Positions 42,213-51,541 of a stretch of 64,000 nt of DNA are shown one piece after another. The notes beneath the pieces were generated by a model, which worked only from the letters and a program-made list of their open reading frames with translations, was not told the origin of the DNA and did no database searches. Position numbers and translations under genes: made by a program. Numbering within the stretch: position 1 is the first letter of the stretch; the number at the start of each line of letters is the position of its first letter. Source of the DNA: Arthrobacter caoxuetaonis. Lineage in GTDB: Bacteria; Actinomycetota; Actinomycetes; Actinomycetales; Micrococcaceae. The stretch lies in NCBI RefSeq assembly GCF_023921125.1, contig NZ_CP099466.1:1922001-1986000 (forward strand), in the 5' to 3' direction.

Positions 42213-42764
42213 ATGGCTTTTTCCTCCCGAAACCTCCTCGGACTCGCCCGCATGGCACTGCGGGCAGCACGGCACCTTTCCCCCGGTCCGACCCGCCCGG
42301 CACCGCCCGCCCCGACCTCCCGCCGCGTGCCGGCTTCGGCGCCGGTACAGGCCTCCACCAGCGCCGCCCGGAGTGGACCCGGTGATTACCAGGGCCCGCT
42401 CTCCCCCGTCTACGACCCCCACCCGGACGGGAGGCCCGATCCCGGTGAGGTGGTCTGGGCCTGGGTCCCGTACGAAGATGATCCGAGCCAGGGCAAGGAC
42501 CGTCCGGTGCTTCTCATCGGCCGGCACGGGGAGAAGCTGCTGGCGCTGATGATGACCACGCGGGACCGCAACAACTCGGCGGAAACTGATCCGGACTACC
42601 TCGACATCGGATCCGGCCCGTGGGACAGCCGTGGCCGTCCCAGCGAAGTGAAGCTCGACCGGGTCCTGCAGCTGGACCCGTCAGCGATCCGGCGGCAGGG
42701 CGCCGTCGTCGACCGTGCAGTGTTCGGGAAAGTGGCTGCACGCCTCGCCGCGCGTCGCCGATAG
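42213..42764 (+). CDS. PemK/MazF-family toxin-like protein
   Basis: A 183-residue protein. The C-terminal half (about 75-183) has the PemK-like pattern PGEVVWAWVPYEDDPSQGKDRPVLLIG with the Gln-Gly-Lys-x-Arg-Pro core and a later RQGAVVDRAVFGKV block; the N-terminal third is Pro/Ala-rich and probably disordered. PemK toxins cleave mRNA. No antitoxin gene is adjacent: the upstream gene is lepA (divergent) and downstream is rpsT, so it may not be a working toxin-antitoxin pair. Confidence 0.85.
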   Translation: MAFSSRNLLGLARMALRAARHLSPGPTRPAPPAPTSRRVPASAPVQASTSAARSGPGDYQGPLSPVYDPHPDGRPDPGEVVWAWVPYEDDPSQGKDRPVLLIGRHGEKLLALMMTTRDRNNSAETDPDYLDIGSGPWDSRGRPSEVKLDRVLQLDPSAIRRQGAVVDRAVFGKVAARLAARRR

Positions 42765-42963
42765 CTTTCCTCCGTCCGGAGCCGGACTGCTGTGCGGATC
42801 ACGCATCCGCGCCAAAGTTCTGCTAACATTTATTGCTGTGTGTCCGCGCAGGTCGACGGGCACTTCAGGCCGGGCGCCATTACGGTATCCCCACGCCGCT
42901 CAGTCAATGTCTGGTCTGAAATTCCCTCACCGACCAAGTCCGCAATACAAAGAGAGTTTATAA

Positions 42964-43224
42964 GTGGCCAATATTAAGTCCCAGAAGAAGCGCATCCTCA
43001 CCAACGAGAAGGCGCGCCAGCGCAACAACTCGGTGAAGTCCGAGCTGAAGACGCTGATCCGCAACGTGGATACCGCTGTCACCGCTGCTGACAAGGATGC
43101 CGCTCAGGCAGCACTCCAGGCTGCTACCCGCAAGCTGGACAAGGCTGTCAGCAAGGGCGTTATCCACAAGAACAACGCGGCTAACCGCAAGTCGGCCATC
43201 TCCAAGAAGGTCAACGCGCTCTAA
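42964..43224 (+). CDS. rpsT: 30S ribosomal protein S20
   Basis: An 86-residue basic, helical protein ([21 protein letters not shown]), binding 16S rRNA. The GTG start is preceded by AGAGAG. It lies near lepA and holA, as is common in Actinobacteria, and ends in a strong hairpin. Confidence 0.97.
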   Translation: MANIKSQKKRILTNEKARQRNNSVKSELKTLIRNVDTAVTAADKDAAQAALQAATRKLDKAVSKGVIHKNNAANRKSAISKKVNAL

Positions 43225-43246
43225 GCGGTGAATTCTTAGTCTTACC

Positions 43247-43284
43247 AGTGTGGCCGGTCCTTCGGGGCCGGCCACACTGCTTTA
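43247..43284 (+). terminator. rho-independent terminator after rpsT
   Basis: AGTGTGGCCGGTCC (43247-43260), a TTCG tetraloop, and GGGGCCGGCCACACT (43264-43278) form a GC-rich stem; the downstream sequence CTTTAAAG is only weakly U-rich. Confidence 0.8.
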
Positions 43285-43339
43285 AAGTCGTGCACAACCC
43301 GCCTCCCCCACCTCAGTCCCGCAGTGCTTTACTGGCTCC

Positions 43340-44323
43340 ATGCGCAGAGTACTGATTCTCGGAGGGACAGCCTGGCTCGGCCGGGAAATCGCCCGGCAGC
43401 TGCTGGACCGGGGCGACGCCGTAACGTGCCTCTCCAGCGGCACCTCGGGAACCCCGCCCGCCGGCGCTGAACTCATTGTTAGGGACCGCCTGCTGCCGGA
43501 CGCTTACACGGAAGTGGAAGGCCAGCCATGGGACGAAGTGATCGAACTGGCGTACGAGGCCACGCTTGTCTCCGGCGCGTTGCGGGCACTCGGCCCGACG
43601 GCAGCCCACTGGACACTCGTATCCTCCGTCTCTGTCTACGCTGACGATTCGGTTCCCGGCGCGGATGAGTCTGCCGCGCTGGTGGAGTCCGTCGGGGCGG
43701 AAGACTATGCCCAGGCAAAAGCCGCCGCTGAGCGTCTCAGTTCCCAGGCGCTCGGGGACCGGCTGCTGATCATCCGGCCCGGGCTCCTTGCCGGAGCGGG
43801 AGATCCGAGCGACCGCTTTGGCTACTGGCCGGCCCGCTTCGCGCTGGCCGGCAGTGGTCCGGTCCTGGTGCCGGAACTCGATGAATTCTCGGTGCAGGTC
43901 CTGGAGGCCGGTGACCTGGCGTCCTGGCTGGCAGCTGCGGGGGCCCGCGGACTGACCGGGGTATTCAACGCCACGGGAGACAGCCACCCGTTTCGCGAAG
44001 TCCTGGAGCTCGCTGCCGAAGCCGCCGGTTTCAGCGGTGAAATGATCATCGCGCCGGAGGCCTGGCTGCTGGGCAGGAACGTAAGGTACTGGTCGGGACC
44101 GAGGTCGCTGCCGCTGTGGCTGCCCGCGGCCGACGCCGGCTTTGCCCTGCGCAGCAACAGCGCTTTCCACGCTGAGGGCGGAGAGCCGGCACTGCTCAGC
44201 CACACGCTGGACCGGGTCCTGCAGGACGAGAGGGACCGCGGACTGGACCGGCCCCGCAGCTCCGGGCTCAGCCGCGCCGAAGAGCTGGAACTGCTGGGGA
44301 TGCTGGCCTCGGAGCACAGCTGA
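43340..44323 (+). CDS. NAD-dependent epimerase/dehydratase-like protein
   Basis: A 327-residue Rossmann-fold protein of the extended SDR type. It has the dinucleotide motif GGTAWLG at about 8-14, LVSSVSVYA with the catalytic Ser region, and YAQAKAAAE with the YxxxK pair. The sequence resembles RNA-binding/CSP41-like reductases; no substrate can be stated. Confidence 0.85.
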   Translation: MRRVLILGGTAWLGREIARQLLDRGDAVTCLSSGTSGTPPAGAELIVRDRLLPDAYTEVEGQPWDEVIELAYEATLVSGALRALGPTAAHWTLVSSVSVYADDSVPGADESAALVESVGAEDYAQAKAAAERLSSQALGDRLLIIRPGLLAGAGDPSDRFGYWPARFALAGSGPVLVPELDEFSVQVLEAGDLASWLAAAGARGLTGVFNATGDSHPFREVLELAAEAAGFSGEMIIAPEAWLLGRNVRYWSGPRSLPLWLPAADAGFALRSNSAFHAEGGEPALLSHTLDRVLQDERDRGLDRPRSSGLSRAEELELLGMLASEHS

Positions 44324-44362
44324 AACCATCAGCCGGCGGGGCCCTGCGGCTCTACGCCCGCG

Positions 44363-45022
44363 TTAGCCCTCCACCCTGATCCCCAGATGGTCGGCAAGCA
44401 TGGCTGCCATCTCTTCCAGCTGCAGCGCGCTGAGAGTTGCGCCGCGGAGGAACCCAACGCCGGAGATGCCGCGGATCGCTGCCCCTCGGAGATCAACATG
44501 TTCAAGGACTGCCTGGTCCAGCACCAGGGTGTCGATCCGGGAGCCTTCAAAAGAGGCACGGGTGAGTTTGGCTCCGCTGAGATCGAGTTCTCCGATGACG
44601 CAGTCGTTAAAGGACACGTCCCTGAGCACCGATCCGCGCAGGTTCAGGAAATCGAGTTTGCTGCCGGAAATGCGGACTGAATTCCATTGCGAGGAGAAGG
44701 CCTCGGCGGAACCTATGCGGGAGCCCTCAACGGCGGCGTCGCGAAGAACCAGGCCGGGCGCGGTGAGGACGGGGGCGTTGAACCGCTCGATCCTGGTATC
44801 CAGGAACCGGGCATTCCGAAGACTGGCCTCGTGTCCATAGATGCTGACCAGCTCACACTCGCTGAAGGAAATGCCGTCAAGGACGCGTCCGCTGAGGTCA
44901 CCGCCGGTGTAGCTCTCGCCGTCGTAACGCCCGTGCGGCCGGAGCCCCTCTGGATCGCCCGCTTCCAGCACGGGAAGGGTGATGCGGCCAATTCGCGGAG
45001 CGGCAAGTGCTTTCCCAGCCAT
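44363..45022 (-). CDS. pentapeptide repeat protein
   Basis: A 219-residue protein whose middle (about 35-180) follows the A(D/N)LXX pentapeptide spacing in runs such as ISFSECELVSIYGHEASLRNARF and LRGSVLRDVSFNDCVIGELDLSGAKL, forming a right-handed beta-helix. Some relatives mimic DNA and protect gyrase from quinolones, but role here is unknown. It follows holA by 23 bases on the minus strand. Confidence 0.9.
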   Translation of the reverse strand: MAGKALAAPRIGRITLPVLEAGDPEGLRPHGRYDGESYTGGDLSGRVLDGISFSECELVSIYGHEASLRNARFLDTRIERFNAPVLTAPGLVLRDAAVEGSRIGSAEAFSSQWNSVRISGSKLDFLNLRGSVLRDVSFNDCVIGELDLSGAKLTRASFEGSRIDTLVLDQAVLEHVDLRGAAIRGISGVGFLRGATLSALQLEEMAAMLADHLGIRVEG

Positions 45023-45045
45023 GGTGTCCTTCGTTTGGGGCTGCG

Positions 45046-46065
45046 CTACCGGCCGGAGGCAGCCAGTGCGATGACGGTGACGGCACGCTCGACGGCGTAC
45101 ACCGGGTCCCGGCCGGCGCCTTTGACCTGCGCATCGGCTTCAGCCAGCACCTGGACAGCCCTAATGAGGGACTCGGAGGAGAACCGCTGGGCGTCCCGCC
45201 GGGCCTGATCCACCTGCCAGGGCGCCATGCCAAGGTCCTTGGCGAGCGATGCGGAGGAACCGCGGAGGTCCGCGACCCTGGCAACGCCGCGGACCTTCAT
45301 GGCCAGTGCCGCCACCAGCGGAACGGGATCCACGCCCGTGGCCAGGGCGTGGCGCAGCATGGACAGGGCTGCGCCCGCGCGCCCGGCCAGTGCGGCGTCG
45401 GCCACTTTGAAGGCCGTAGCTTCAACCCGGCCGCCGTAGTACTTTTCGACCGTCTCTTCGGTGATCTCGCCGGGTGCATCGTTTATGAGCTGCTGGCACG
45501 CGGCCGCCAACTCGGAAAGGCTGGAACCGACCGCACTGACCAGGGCCCGCACAGCCCCGGCGTCGATTCGCCGCTTGGCAGTGCGGAATTCCTGAGTGAC
45601 GAAGTCAGCCTTGTCCGCATCCTTCTTGAACGGCTGGCAGTCGATAACCGGAGACTTGGCCGCTTTCACGGCATCGAGCAGCTTCTTGCCGCGGTTGCCG
45701 CCCGAGTGGTGGAGGACTAAGACGGTGTCAGGTGCGGGATCCCGAAGGTAGGCCAGCGTGTCAATGAGGAATTCCTCGCTCATGTGGGCCAAGTTGCTGG
45801 CTTCGATGAGCTTGGCTTCACCAAAAAGCGAAGGGCTGGCAATCAGCGTGAGTTCCCCGGCAGTGTAAGCAGCGGCGTCGACCCGGATGACCTCGGTGTC
45901 AGGTGCCTGGCTGCGCTGCTGCAGCCGGATGTTCTCCATGGCGCGTCCGGCCAGGTATTCCTCCGGTCCGGTGAGCAGGACAACCGGTGCCGGAGCAGCC
46001 TGCCGCCAGGAGACTGTCCCCGCCGCCGGCTTCGCGGAAGACTTCTTGGGTACGGCCGGATTCAC
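45046..46065 (-). CDS. holA: DNA polymerase III subunit delta
   Basis: 339 residues from a GTG at 46065 with AGGAG 10 bases upstream. The clamp-loader delta fold is seen in VVLLTGPEEYLAGRAMENI, PDTVLVLHHSGGNRGKKLLDAV and the C-terminal AAA-like helical regions (ALAMKVRGVARVADLRG). It opens the beta clamp for loading. Confidence 0.95.
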   Translation of the reverse strand: MNPAVPKKSSAKPAAGTVSWRQAAPAPVVLLTGPEEYLAGRAMENIRLQQRSQAPDTEVIRVDAAAYTAGELTLIASPSLFGEAKLIEASNLAHMSEEFLIDTLAYLRDPAPDTVLVLHHSGGNRGKKLLDAVKAAKSPVIDCQPFKKDADKADFVTQEFRTAKRRIDAGAVRALVSAVGSSLSELAAACQQLINDAPGEITEETVEKYYGGRVEATAFKVADAALAGRAGAALSMLRHALATGVDPVPLVAALAMKVRGVARVADLRGSSASLAKDLGMAPWQVDQARRDAQRFSSESLIRAVQVLAEADAQVKGAGRDPVYAVERAVTVIALAASGR

Positions 46066-46222
46066 GGATGCACTGCTCCTGAACTGGGAACGGGGAGGGT
46101 CACTCCCAAGATTGCCATGCGGCACGCCCGGGACCAACTCTCAGCAGCGTCGTTTCAACCACACGTCGGCCGAAGCGCGGGCCGCTGGCCGGGCGGTGGC
46201 CGGCCGGTCCCGGCACTGCGGC

Positions 46223-46274
46223 CACGCCCGGGTCGGATTACCGGGAAGCACGCCCGGCTCGGATTACCGGGAAG
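46223..46274 (+). repeat. 26-bp tandem direct repeat upstream of the double TetR gene
   Basis: Two adjacent 26-base units (46223-46248 and 46249-46274) share the core CGGATTACCGGGAAG and differ at a single base (G at 46232, C at 46258). They lie in the 316-base gap between the divergent holA and tandem TetR genes, about 110 bases before the TetR start. The rest of this gap shows no gene. Confidence 0.9.
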
Positions 46275-46381
46275 TCCGGATAAACTCGGGTGGGGCCAAA
46301 TCCTGGACACCATCCACTCAGCCTGCTTTTATGTCCGGGCCGCCCCCCGGCTAAGGTAGCGAAGTGATTGAGAGGAACGCG

Positions 46382-47722
46382 ATGGGCAAGGCCGCAGACG
46401 GACATCCTGTTTCGGCACGCGTGCGCCGGCGGAAGGCGACGGACCAGGCCATCGCCGCCGCCGCCGTGGAAGCCGCCCTCGAACTTGGTTTTGACCGCGT
46501 CACGGTCGAAATGATCTGCTCGGCTGCAGGTGTTTCGCGAAGCACCTTTTTCAACTACTACTCGTCGCGGGATGCTGCGATTATCGGGCGAACCATCGCC
46601 GCACCCACCCCGGAGCAGACAGACCGCGCAATGTCGGGGCATCCGGGCTCCCCTGTCGATGGCCTGCTGGACCTGGTGGTCCCGGCCGTAGCGAGCTTCG
46701 CCACCGGTCCCGAACTCCGCACCGCCCGTGCGCGGCTGCTGGCTGGGCAGCCCGCCGCCCTCCGTCAGTATTCGGCCGGACTGATCCTGGTGCAGAACAA
46801 CCTGACCGAAGCTGCGGAGGCCTGGCTCACCGCGCATCCCGAGTCAGCACGGCTGCCCGGCAGGCCGCGCGTTGAAGCGACCCTGGCGGTCACTGCTGTC
46901 TATGCAGCCATGCAGGCGGTGACCGGTGGCTGGAGCATCCCGCTGCGCGAGGTCCCGGACCCGCTGGCAGCCTGCCATTGCGTCATCGAGTCCCTGCGGA
47001 CGCTGGTCGGCCTGCGGGAGCCCACCCCTCCCGGTCCTGCGGAAATCCTAAAGCTTCCGGTGCCGGCGGAGGAGGTGCCGGCCACGGGCCTGCGCGAGCG
47101 TAAACGCCGCGACACGGAGAGCCGCCTTGAACTCGCGGCAGTGCGGTTTGCCCTCGAGCGCGGTTTTGCGGGAGTGACGGTAGACGAGATTTGCCGGGAG
47201 GCGGTGGTCTCCCGCAGCACTTTCTTCAATTACTTCCCGGCCCGGGAAGCTGCGATCGTTGGCCGGCCTCTCGAAGTTCTCACCGGCGCCGCAGCGGCGG
47301 ATGTGCTCGCTCCGCACGGCAACGATCTTCCGACGGGCGTGTTCGCACTCATGGCCGAGTCTTTGATGCGGGCCAGGGTGAATCCCGACGTGGCCCGCCT
47401 GCGCACTGAACTGGCGCTCAAGGAGCAGGCTGCACGTGATGCGGGGACCGCCACGCTCGTCGACGCCGGGGAAGCGCTTATGAACGTTGTGCGAGACTGG
47501 CTCATCGCCAATCCGCAGCATGCCCGGCTTCCGGGCCAGCCTGCAGCTGAAGCAGTGCTTGCTTCGAATGCGGCCTACGCCGGAGTCTCGGTTCTTCGTG
47601 CCGGCTGGCTCGCAGTTGCCGGGGATCCGGAAGCAAGTGCAGCGACGTTCGCAGCCGCCATGGACGACCTGCGTACCGTTCTCGAAGACCGCGCGCCGGA
47701 CAATACCGCGGAATCTGCCTGA
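46382..47722 (+). CDS. fused double TetR-family regulator
   Basis: 446 residues from the ATG at 46382 with AGAGGAA 5 bases upstream; a GTG 18 bases earlier is also possible. Two full TetR units sit in one chain: HTH 1 at about 40-65 (VEMICSAAGVSRSTFFNYY) and HTH 2 at about 266-290 (VDEICREAVVSRSTFFNYF), each followed by a helical ligand-type domain. The two halves are alike in sequence, which points to an internal duplication. One protein should bind as a pseudo-dimer to two half-sites, and a tandem repeat lies upstream. Targets are unknown. Confidence 0.9.
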   Translation: MGKAADGHPVSARVRRRKATDQAIAAAAVEAALELGFDRVTVEMICSAAGVSRSTFFNYYSSRDAAIIGRTIAAPTPEQTDRAMSGHPGSPVDGLLDLVVPAVASFATGPELRTARARLLAGQPAALRQYSAGLILVQNNLTEAAEAWLTAHPESARLPGRPRVEATLAVTAVYAAMQAVTGGWSIPLREVPDPLAACHCVIESLRTLVGLREPTPPGPAEILKLPVPAEEVPATGLRERKRRDTESRLELAAVRFALERGFAGVTVDEICREAVVSRSTFFNYFPAREAAIVGRPLEVLTGAAAADVLAPHGNDLPTGVFALMAESLMRARVNPDVARLRTELALKEQAARDAGTATLVDAGEALMNVVRDWLIANPQHARLPGQPAAEAVLASNAAYAGVSVLRAGWLAVAGDPEASAATFAAAMDDLRTVLEDRAPDNTAESA

Positions 47723-47758
47723 CCTCCTCGCCCGGCACGGCCGGACTATCCGGCCTTC

Positions 47759-50437
47759 TCACCGCAGTTCCTCAACCACCAGCCGGGCATCGGCCAGTCG
47801 CAGGATGAACGTACCCAGGTCGTCTGTCCTGACGACGGCGCTGCCGGACGCCTCCAGTCCTGCAAGGGTTTCCGGTGCCGGATGACCGTACGTGTTGTCT
47901 TCGCCGACGGAGATCAACGCCAATGGAGCCCGTACCGCCGCCGGCACCGCTGTTCCGCCGTTGCGGGCGCCGTGGTGGGCCACCTTGAGGACGTGGACTT
48001 GCGTCCGGCCCAATATGTCGTTAGAACGCAGCATCCGCGCGGCGGCCTCCTCCTCAATATCGCCGGTGAACAGAAGGTTTATCCCCGCTGTCCTGACCAG
48101 CAGCACGGCACTGGCGTCGTTTTCAGATGGCAGTGGTGCCTGACCCGCCCGGCCCGCAGGAGGCGGCCACAGGACCTCCCAGCGCACGCTGCCGGATTCC
48201 CCCAGCATCCCCTGCTCCAGCCGCAGGGCCTGGAGCCCATGGGCAGCAGCGATCCGGCCAATCTCCGGAGGGGTCTGGCGCTCCGCCGACGAAAAAGCCA
48301 GTTCCCTCAGCAGCCGGTCCTGGCCTGCACCGGCTGCTCCCCCATAGTGATCCGCGTGGACGTGGCTGATCACGAGCAGGTCTACGGTGTCTACGTCCAG
48401 CAGGTCCAGGCAGGCATCAAGGGCAGCGGGGTCCGGGCCGGCGTCGACCAGAACGGCTGACCGCGGTCCGGACCGCAGGGCCAGGGCATCACCCTGCCCT
48501 ACGTCGCAGGCCGCAGCCACCCAGTCATGAGGCACCGGTGCGGAGGAATCCGGCTGGCACCGCATCACCAGGAACACCACGGCCAGCAGCAAGGCTGCCC
48601 CGGCCCAAGCCCGTTTCCTAAACCCTGGTGCTCCTGTTTCTGTCCTTCCTCCTGCTCCTGTCTTTCCTGATGCTCCTCCCGCGGTGCGGCGCCCGTACGG
48701 TGTGCTTCCCGCCGTCCGGACCAGGCGGAACATACCAGCTGCCAGCCCAGCACTGGCGGCTGCCATGGCTGCCGCACCGCCCGGTCCGGACATCCAGGGG
48801 AGCAGCGCCCCGGGTGCTTCGGCAAAAAACCGTGCAACGGCCGCAACCCACCCCGCCCCCGCACCGGCGGTCCACACCAACGGCAGTGCCAGCCCGGGGA
48901 GAACGTGAGCAACAACGACCGCGGCCATACCGAGGACCGTGACCAGCGGCACCGCGGGCGCCGCAGCCATATTGGCCGGCAATGAGTACATCGGTACCTG
49001 GGGCTGCAGCAGGACAAGCACAGGGGCGCACGCCACTTGCGCCGCCAGCGGGATCGCAGCGAGCACCGCAACCGGGTGGGGCAGGAACCGTTCCAAGGCA
49101 GCAGAGAAAACCGGTCCGAGAACGACGAGGCCGGCGGTCGCGCAGACGGAGAGGATGAAGGCATAGCTGCCGCTAAGCCACGGATCGACAACCAGCAGGA
49201 TGGCGGCACACAGGCAGAGGAGCGAGGCGGGCATTTTTCCGCGTCCGCTCAGCACGGCGGCCGTTCCAATGGTTCCCATAACGGCTGCCCTGAGCACGCT
49301 GGCATCGGGGCGGACGATGAGGACAAACGCTGCCAGTGCGCCCAGCCCTGCAGCCGCCGCCCAGAACCTGGACAGTTTCAGCATGCGTGCCAGCAGGAAA
49401 ACAAACGCCAGGAGATAACTGCAGTTCGCACCTGAGACCGCCGTGAGGTGAGTGAGCCCGGTGTCCTTCATGGCAGCAGCCAGGTCCTCTGGGAGGGAGG
49501 CCCTGTCCCCCAGCACCATGCCCGGCAGCAGGCCGGCGGCATCTGTTTCACCCAGGCCGGCCGCGTGCGCGGCAAAGTTGGTGCGCAGGCCGGAAGCAAC
49601 TCCGTACAGCCCGCTGGCCGGGACCACGTCAGGAGCCTGCCCCGCCCGCAGGAGAGCGGCAGCCCGGTCTCCGGGCCGCGCGGCCTGCAGCTGGCCGGAG
49701 GTGGTGAACGTGTCGCCAAGCCGAATCCCGGCGTAAGTGTCGCCGCCAATTACCAGGACGGGTGCTGCGGCGCCTGATCTCGTCCCTTCCCGGGTGAAAC
49801 TGAGCAGCATCCCTTCCACGAGATAGCGTGCTTTTCCGCTGAAGCGGTCGGGGGTGCCGGCACGTGCATCGGAAAGTGCCCGGAACTCTCCGGAGATCAC
49901 CGCTTCCCGGTCAATTGCTTCCCCTACGGGTCCTGCCGTCCGGTCGATCAGGCTGGTCCCGGCGCTCATGGACACCAGAACTGCCACGGCAACGGGCGGA
50001 AGCAGCATCGACAGCACCGCCCTCGCTCCCCTGCGCCGGCGGGGTTCATCCCCTGTGGCAGAGGCCGCATGCCGCGCGTGGAGAACGGCAGCAGCGGCCA
50101 GCACCACCACCAGCAGCGTCATCGCTGCGACAACTGCGGGGAGAAGGAAGGACGCAGGTAACCGGATCGCCACCGCTGCAGCCACCCACGCAGTTCCAGC
50201 CACGGGTACCAGCCGAAGTTCGATCAGCCGCGGCGGAACATCCGCCTTAGGATCCCTGTCCTTGTCCCTGTCCCGAAAGACGGCTGCCACCAGTGTTCCT
50301 GTTGCCTTGCCCCATGACTTTGCGCTGTCCGTACGGGCGTCCTCCCCAGGCCCGGGGAAAGGTCCGTCGGCCGTTTCCGGCGCACGCGGCCGCACCGCGG
50401 CTGTGATGTAACGGGACCAGGGACTGGGGCGGATCAT
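47759..50437 (-). CDS. comEC: ComEC/Rec2 family DNA-uptake channel protein
   Basis: An 892-residue membrane protein with N-terminal helices (about 45-110), a DUF4131-like extracytoplasmic OB domain (about 130-260), a central multi-helix competence domain (about 270-560) and a C-terminal metallo-beta-lactamase-like domain (about 640-880) with the metal motif VISHVHADHYGG (about residue 690) and LKVAHHGARNGG. It forms the channel for single-stranded DNA in natural transformation; in this group competence is not established. It lies downstream of comEA. Confidence 0.94.
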   Translation of the reverse strand: MIRPSPWSRYITAAVRPRAPETADGPFPGPGEDARTDSAKSWGKATGTLVAAVFRDRDKDRDPKADVPPRLIELRLVPVAGTAWVAAAVAIRLPASFLLPAVVAAMTLLVVVLAAAAVLHARHAASATGDEPRRRRGARAVLSMLLPPVAVAVLVSMSAGTSLIDRTAGPVGEAIDREAVISGEFRALSDARAGTPDRFSGKARYLVEGMLLSFTREGTRSGAAAPVLVIGGDTYAGIRLGDTFTTSGQLQAARPGDRAAALLRAGQAPDVVPASGLYGVASGLRTNFAAHAAGLGETDAAGLLPGMVLGDRASLPEDLAAAMKDTGLTHLTAVSGANCSYLLAFVFLLARMLKLSRFWAAAAGLGALAAFVLIVRPDASVLRAAVMGTIGTAAVLSGRGKMPASLLCLCAAILLVVDPWLSGSYAFILSVCATAGLVVLGPVFSAALERFLPHPVAVLAAIPLAAQVACAPVLVLLQPQVPMYSLPANMAAAPAVPLVTVLGMAAVVVAHVLPGLALPLVWTAGAGAGWVAAVARFFAEAPGALLPWMSGPGGAAAMAAASAGLAAGMFRLVRTAGSTPYGRRTAGGASGKTGAGGRTETGAPGFRKRAWAGAALLLAVVFLVMRCQPDSSAPVPHDWVAAACDVGQGDALALRSGPRSAVLVDAGPDPAALDACLDLLDVDTVDLLVISHVHADHYGGAAGAGQDRLLRELAFSSAERQTPPEIGRIAAAHGLQALRLEQGMLGESGSVRWEVLWPPPAGRAGQAPLPSENDASAVLLVRTAGINLLFTGDIEEEAAARMLRSNDILGRTQVHVLKVAHHGARNGGTAVPAAVRAPLALISVGEDNTYGHPAPETLAGLEASGSAVVRTDDLGTFILRLADARLVVEELR

Positions 50438-50462
50438 GGCCTGGCCGGGGAGAACACGCGGC

Positions 50463-51344
50463 TTAGACCGTAACCAGTGGAAGGAGAGCGCTCAGCATGG
50501 CCTCCCCGATTCCGGGAACGGCGTCCAGGTCTTCAGGACGGGCAAACCTGCCGTGGTCGGTACGCCATGCGACGATGCGGGCTGCCAGAACCGGACCGAT
50601 CCTGGGCAGTGTCTGCAGTTCAGCTTCCCCGGCGGTGTTGAGGTTGACCGTTCCCCCCTCGGTACCCGCATCGCCCGAAAGTTCACCGGCCATCCCGCTG
50701 CCCGGATCAGCGACGGCTCCCGCCACTCCTGTTTCTGCGGCGGGCGAGCCGCCGGCACCACCTGCCGTGTCGCCCTGTACCGGCACCACCACCATGTTGC
50801 CGTCTTCCAGCGTGGCAGCGAGATTCACTAGCCTCAGGTCGGCGTCCGGGGTGGCGCCGCCGGCAGCCTCAACGGCATCGGCGACCCGGCTGCCGGGCCG
50901 AATCCTGACGATGCCGGGCGAGACGACCGAACCTGCCACATGAACCACCAGCTCAGTTCCGGCTTGTCCTTCACCCGCATTGCCAGCGGCCGGAGTGCCT
51001 CCTGGCAGGACCTTGCCCGGAGGTTCTTCCGGATCTGTGGAAACCCCTGCTGCCGCGCTGCCGTCCCCGCTCTCTCCAGTCCCGGATGTCTCCCCGGCGT
51101 CCGGAACATCGAGCTCGATGGAGACTGCCTCATGGGGTGTGCGGTCGCCCATCAGCGGCAGTGCAATGGCTCCGACCAACAGCAGGCAGGAGGCCAGTAC
51201 TGCCGCCCGAAACGGAAAACCCCACCGGCGGCGAGGCGGCTCGGCGTTGACGCCATCGGTACCGGCTGACACCGCCTCCCTCCGCGCCGCCAGACGGGTC
51301 GTCAGAGTATCCGGGGTTTCAGTGTCCCAACGGTGTGCAGCCAT
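50463..51344 (-). CDS. comEA: ComEA-like DNA-binding protein
   Basis: A 293-residue protein with one membrane helix (about 48-66), an acidic, Gly/Ala-rich spacer, an SLBB domain (about 130-190, LVVHVAGSVVSPGIVRIRPGSRVADAVEAAGG) and a C-terminal helix-hairpin-helix pair (about 230-290, VNLNTAGEAELQTLPRIGPVLAARIVAWR) that binds double-stranded DNA. It would receive DNA for ComEC. The island starts just upstream of it. Confidence 0.93.
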   Translation of the reverse strand: MAAHRWDTETPDTLTTRLAARREAVSAGTDGVNAEPPRRRWGFPFRAAVLASCLLLVGAIALPLMGDRTPHEAVSIELDVPDAGETSGTGESGDGSAAAGVSTDPEEPPGKVLPGGTPAAGNAGEGQAGTELVVHVAGSVVSPGIVRIRPGSRVADAVEAAGGATPDADLRLVNLAATLEDGNMVVVPVQGDTAGGAGGSPAAETGVAGAVADPGSGMAGELSGDAGTEGGTVNLNTAGEAELQTLPRIGPVLAARIVAWRTDHGRFARPEDLDAVPGIGEAMLSALLPLVTV

Positions 51345-51541
51345 GCCGCTAAACCTATTGCCCGTCCGGCAACCTCGGGCAGGCCACTGGCCGCCGTTGT
51401 GGACCCGGCTAGCTGGTCGCTGCCGTCATGCCGGGTGTGAAGGGGTATTGGTCCCCAAGCGCCACGGCAGATGACCCGTCCGGCCCTCAACCGACAGCTG
51501 GAGCAATTGGCAGCCGCTACGCCTCGACCGGCGAAGCCGGT

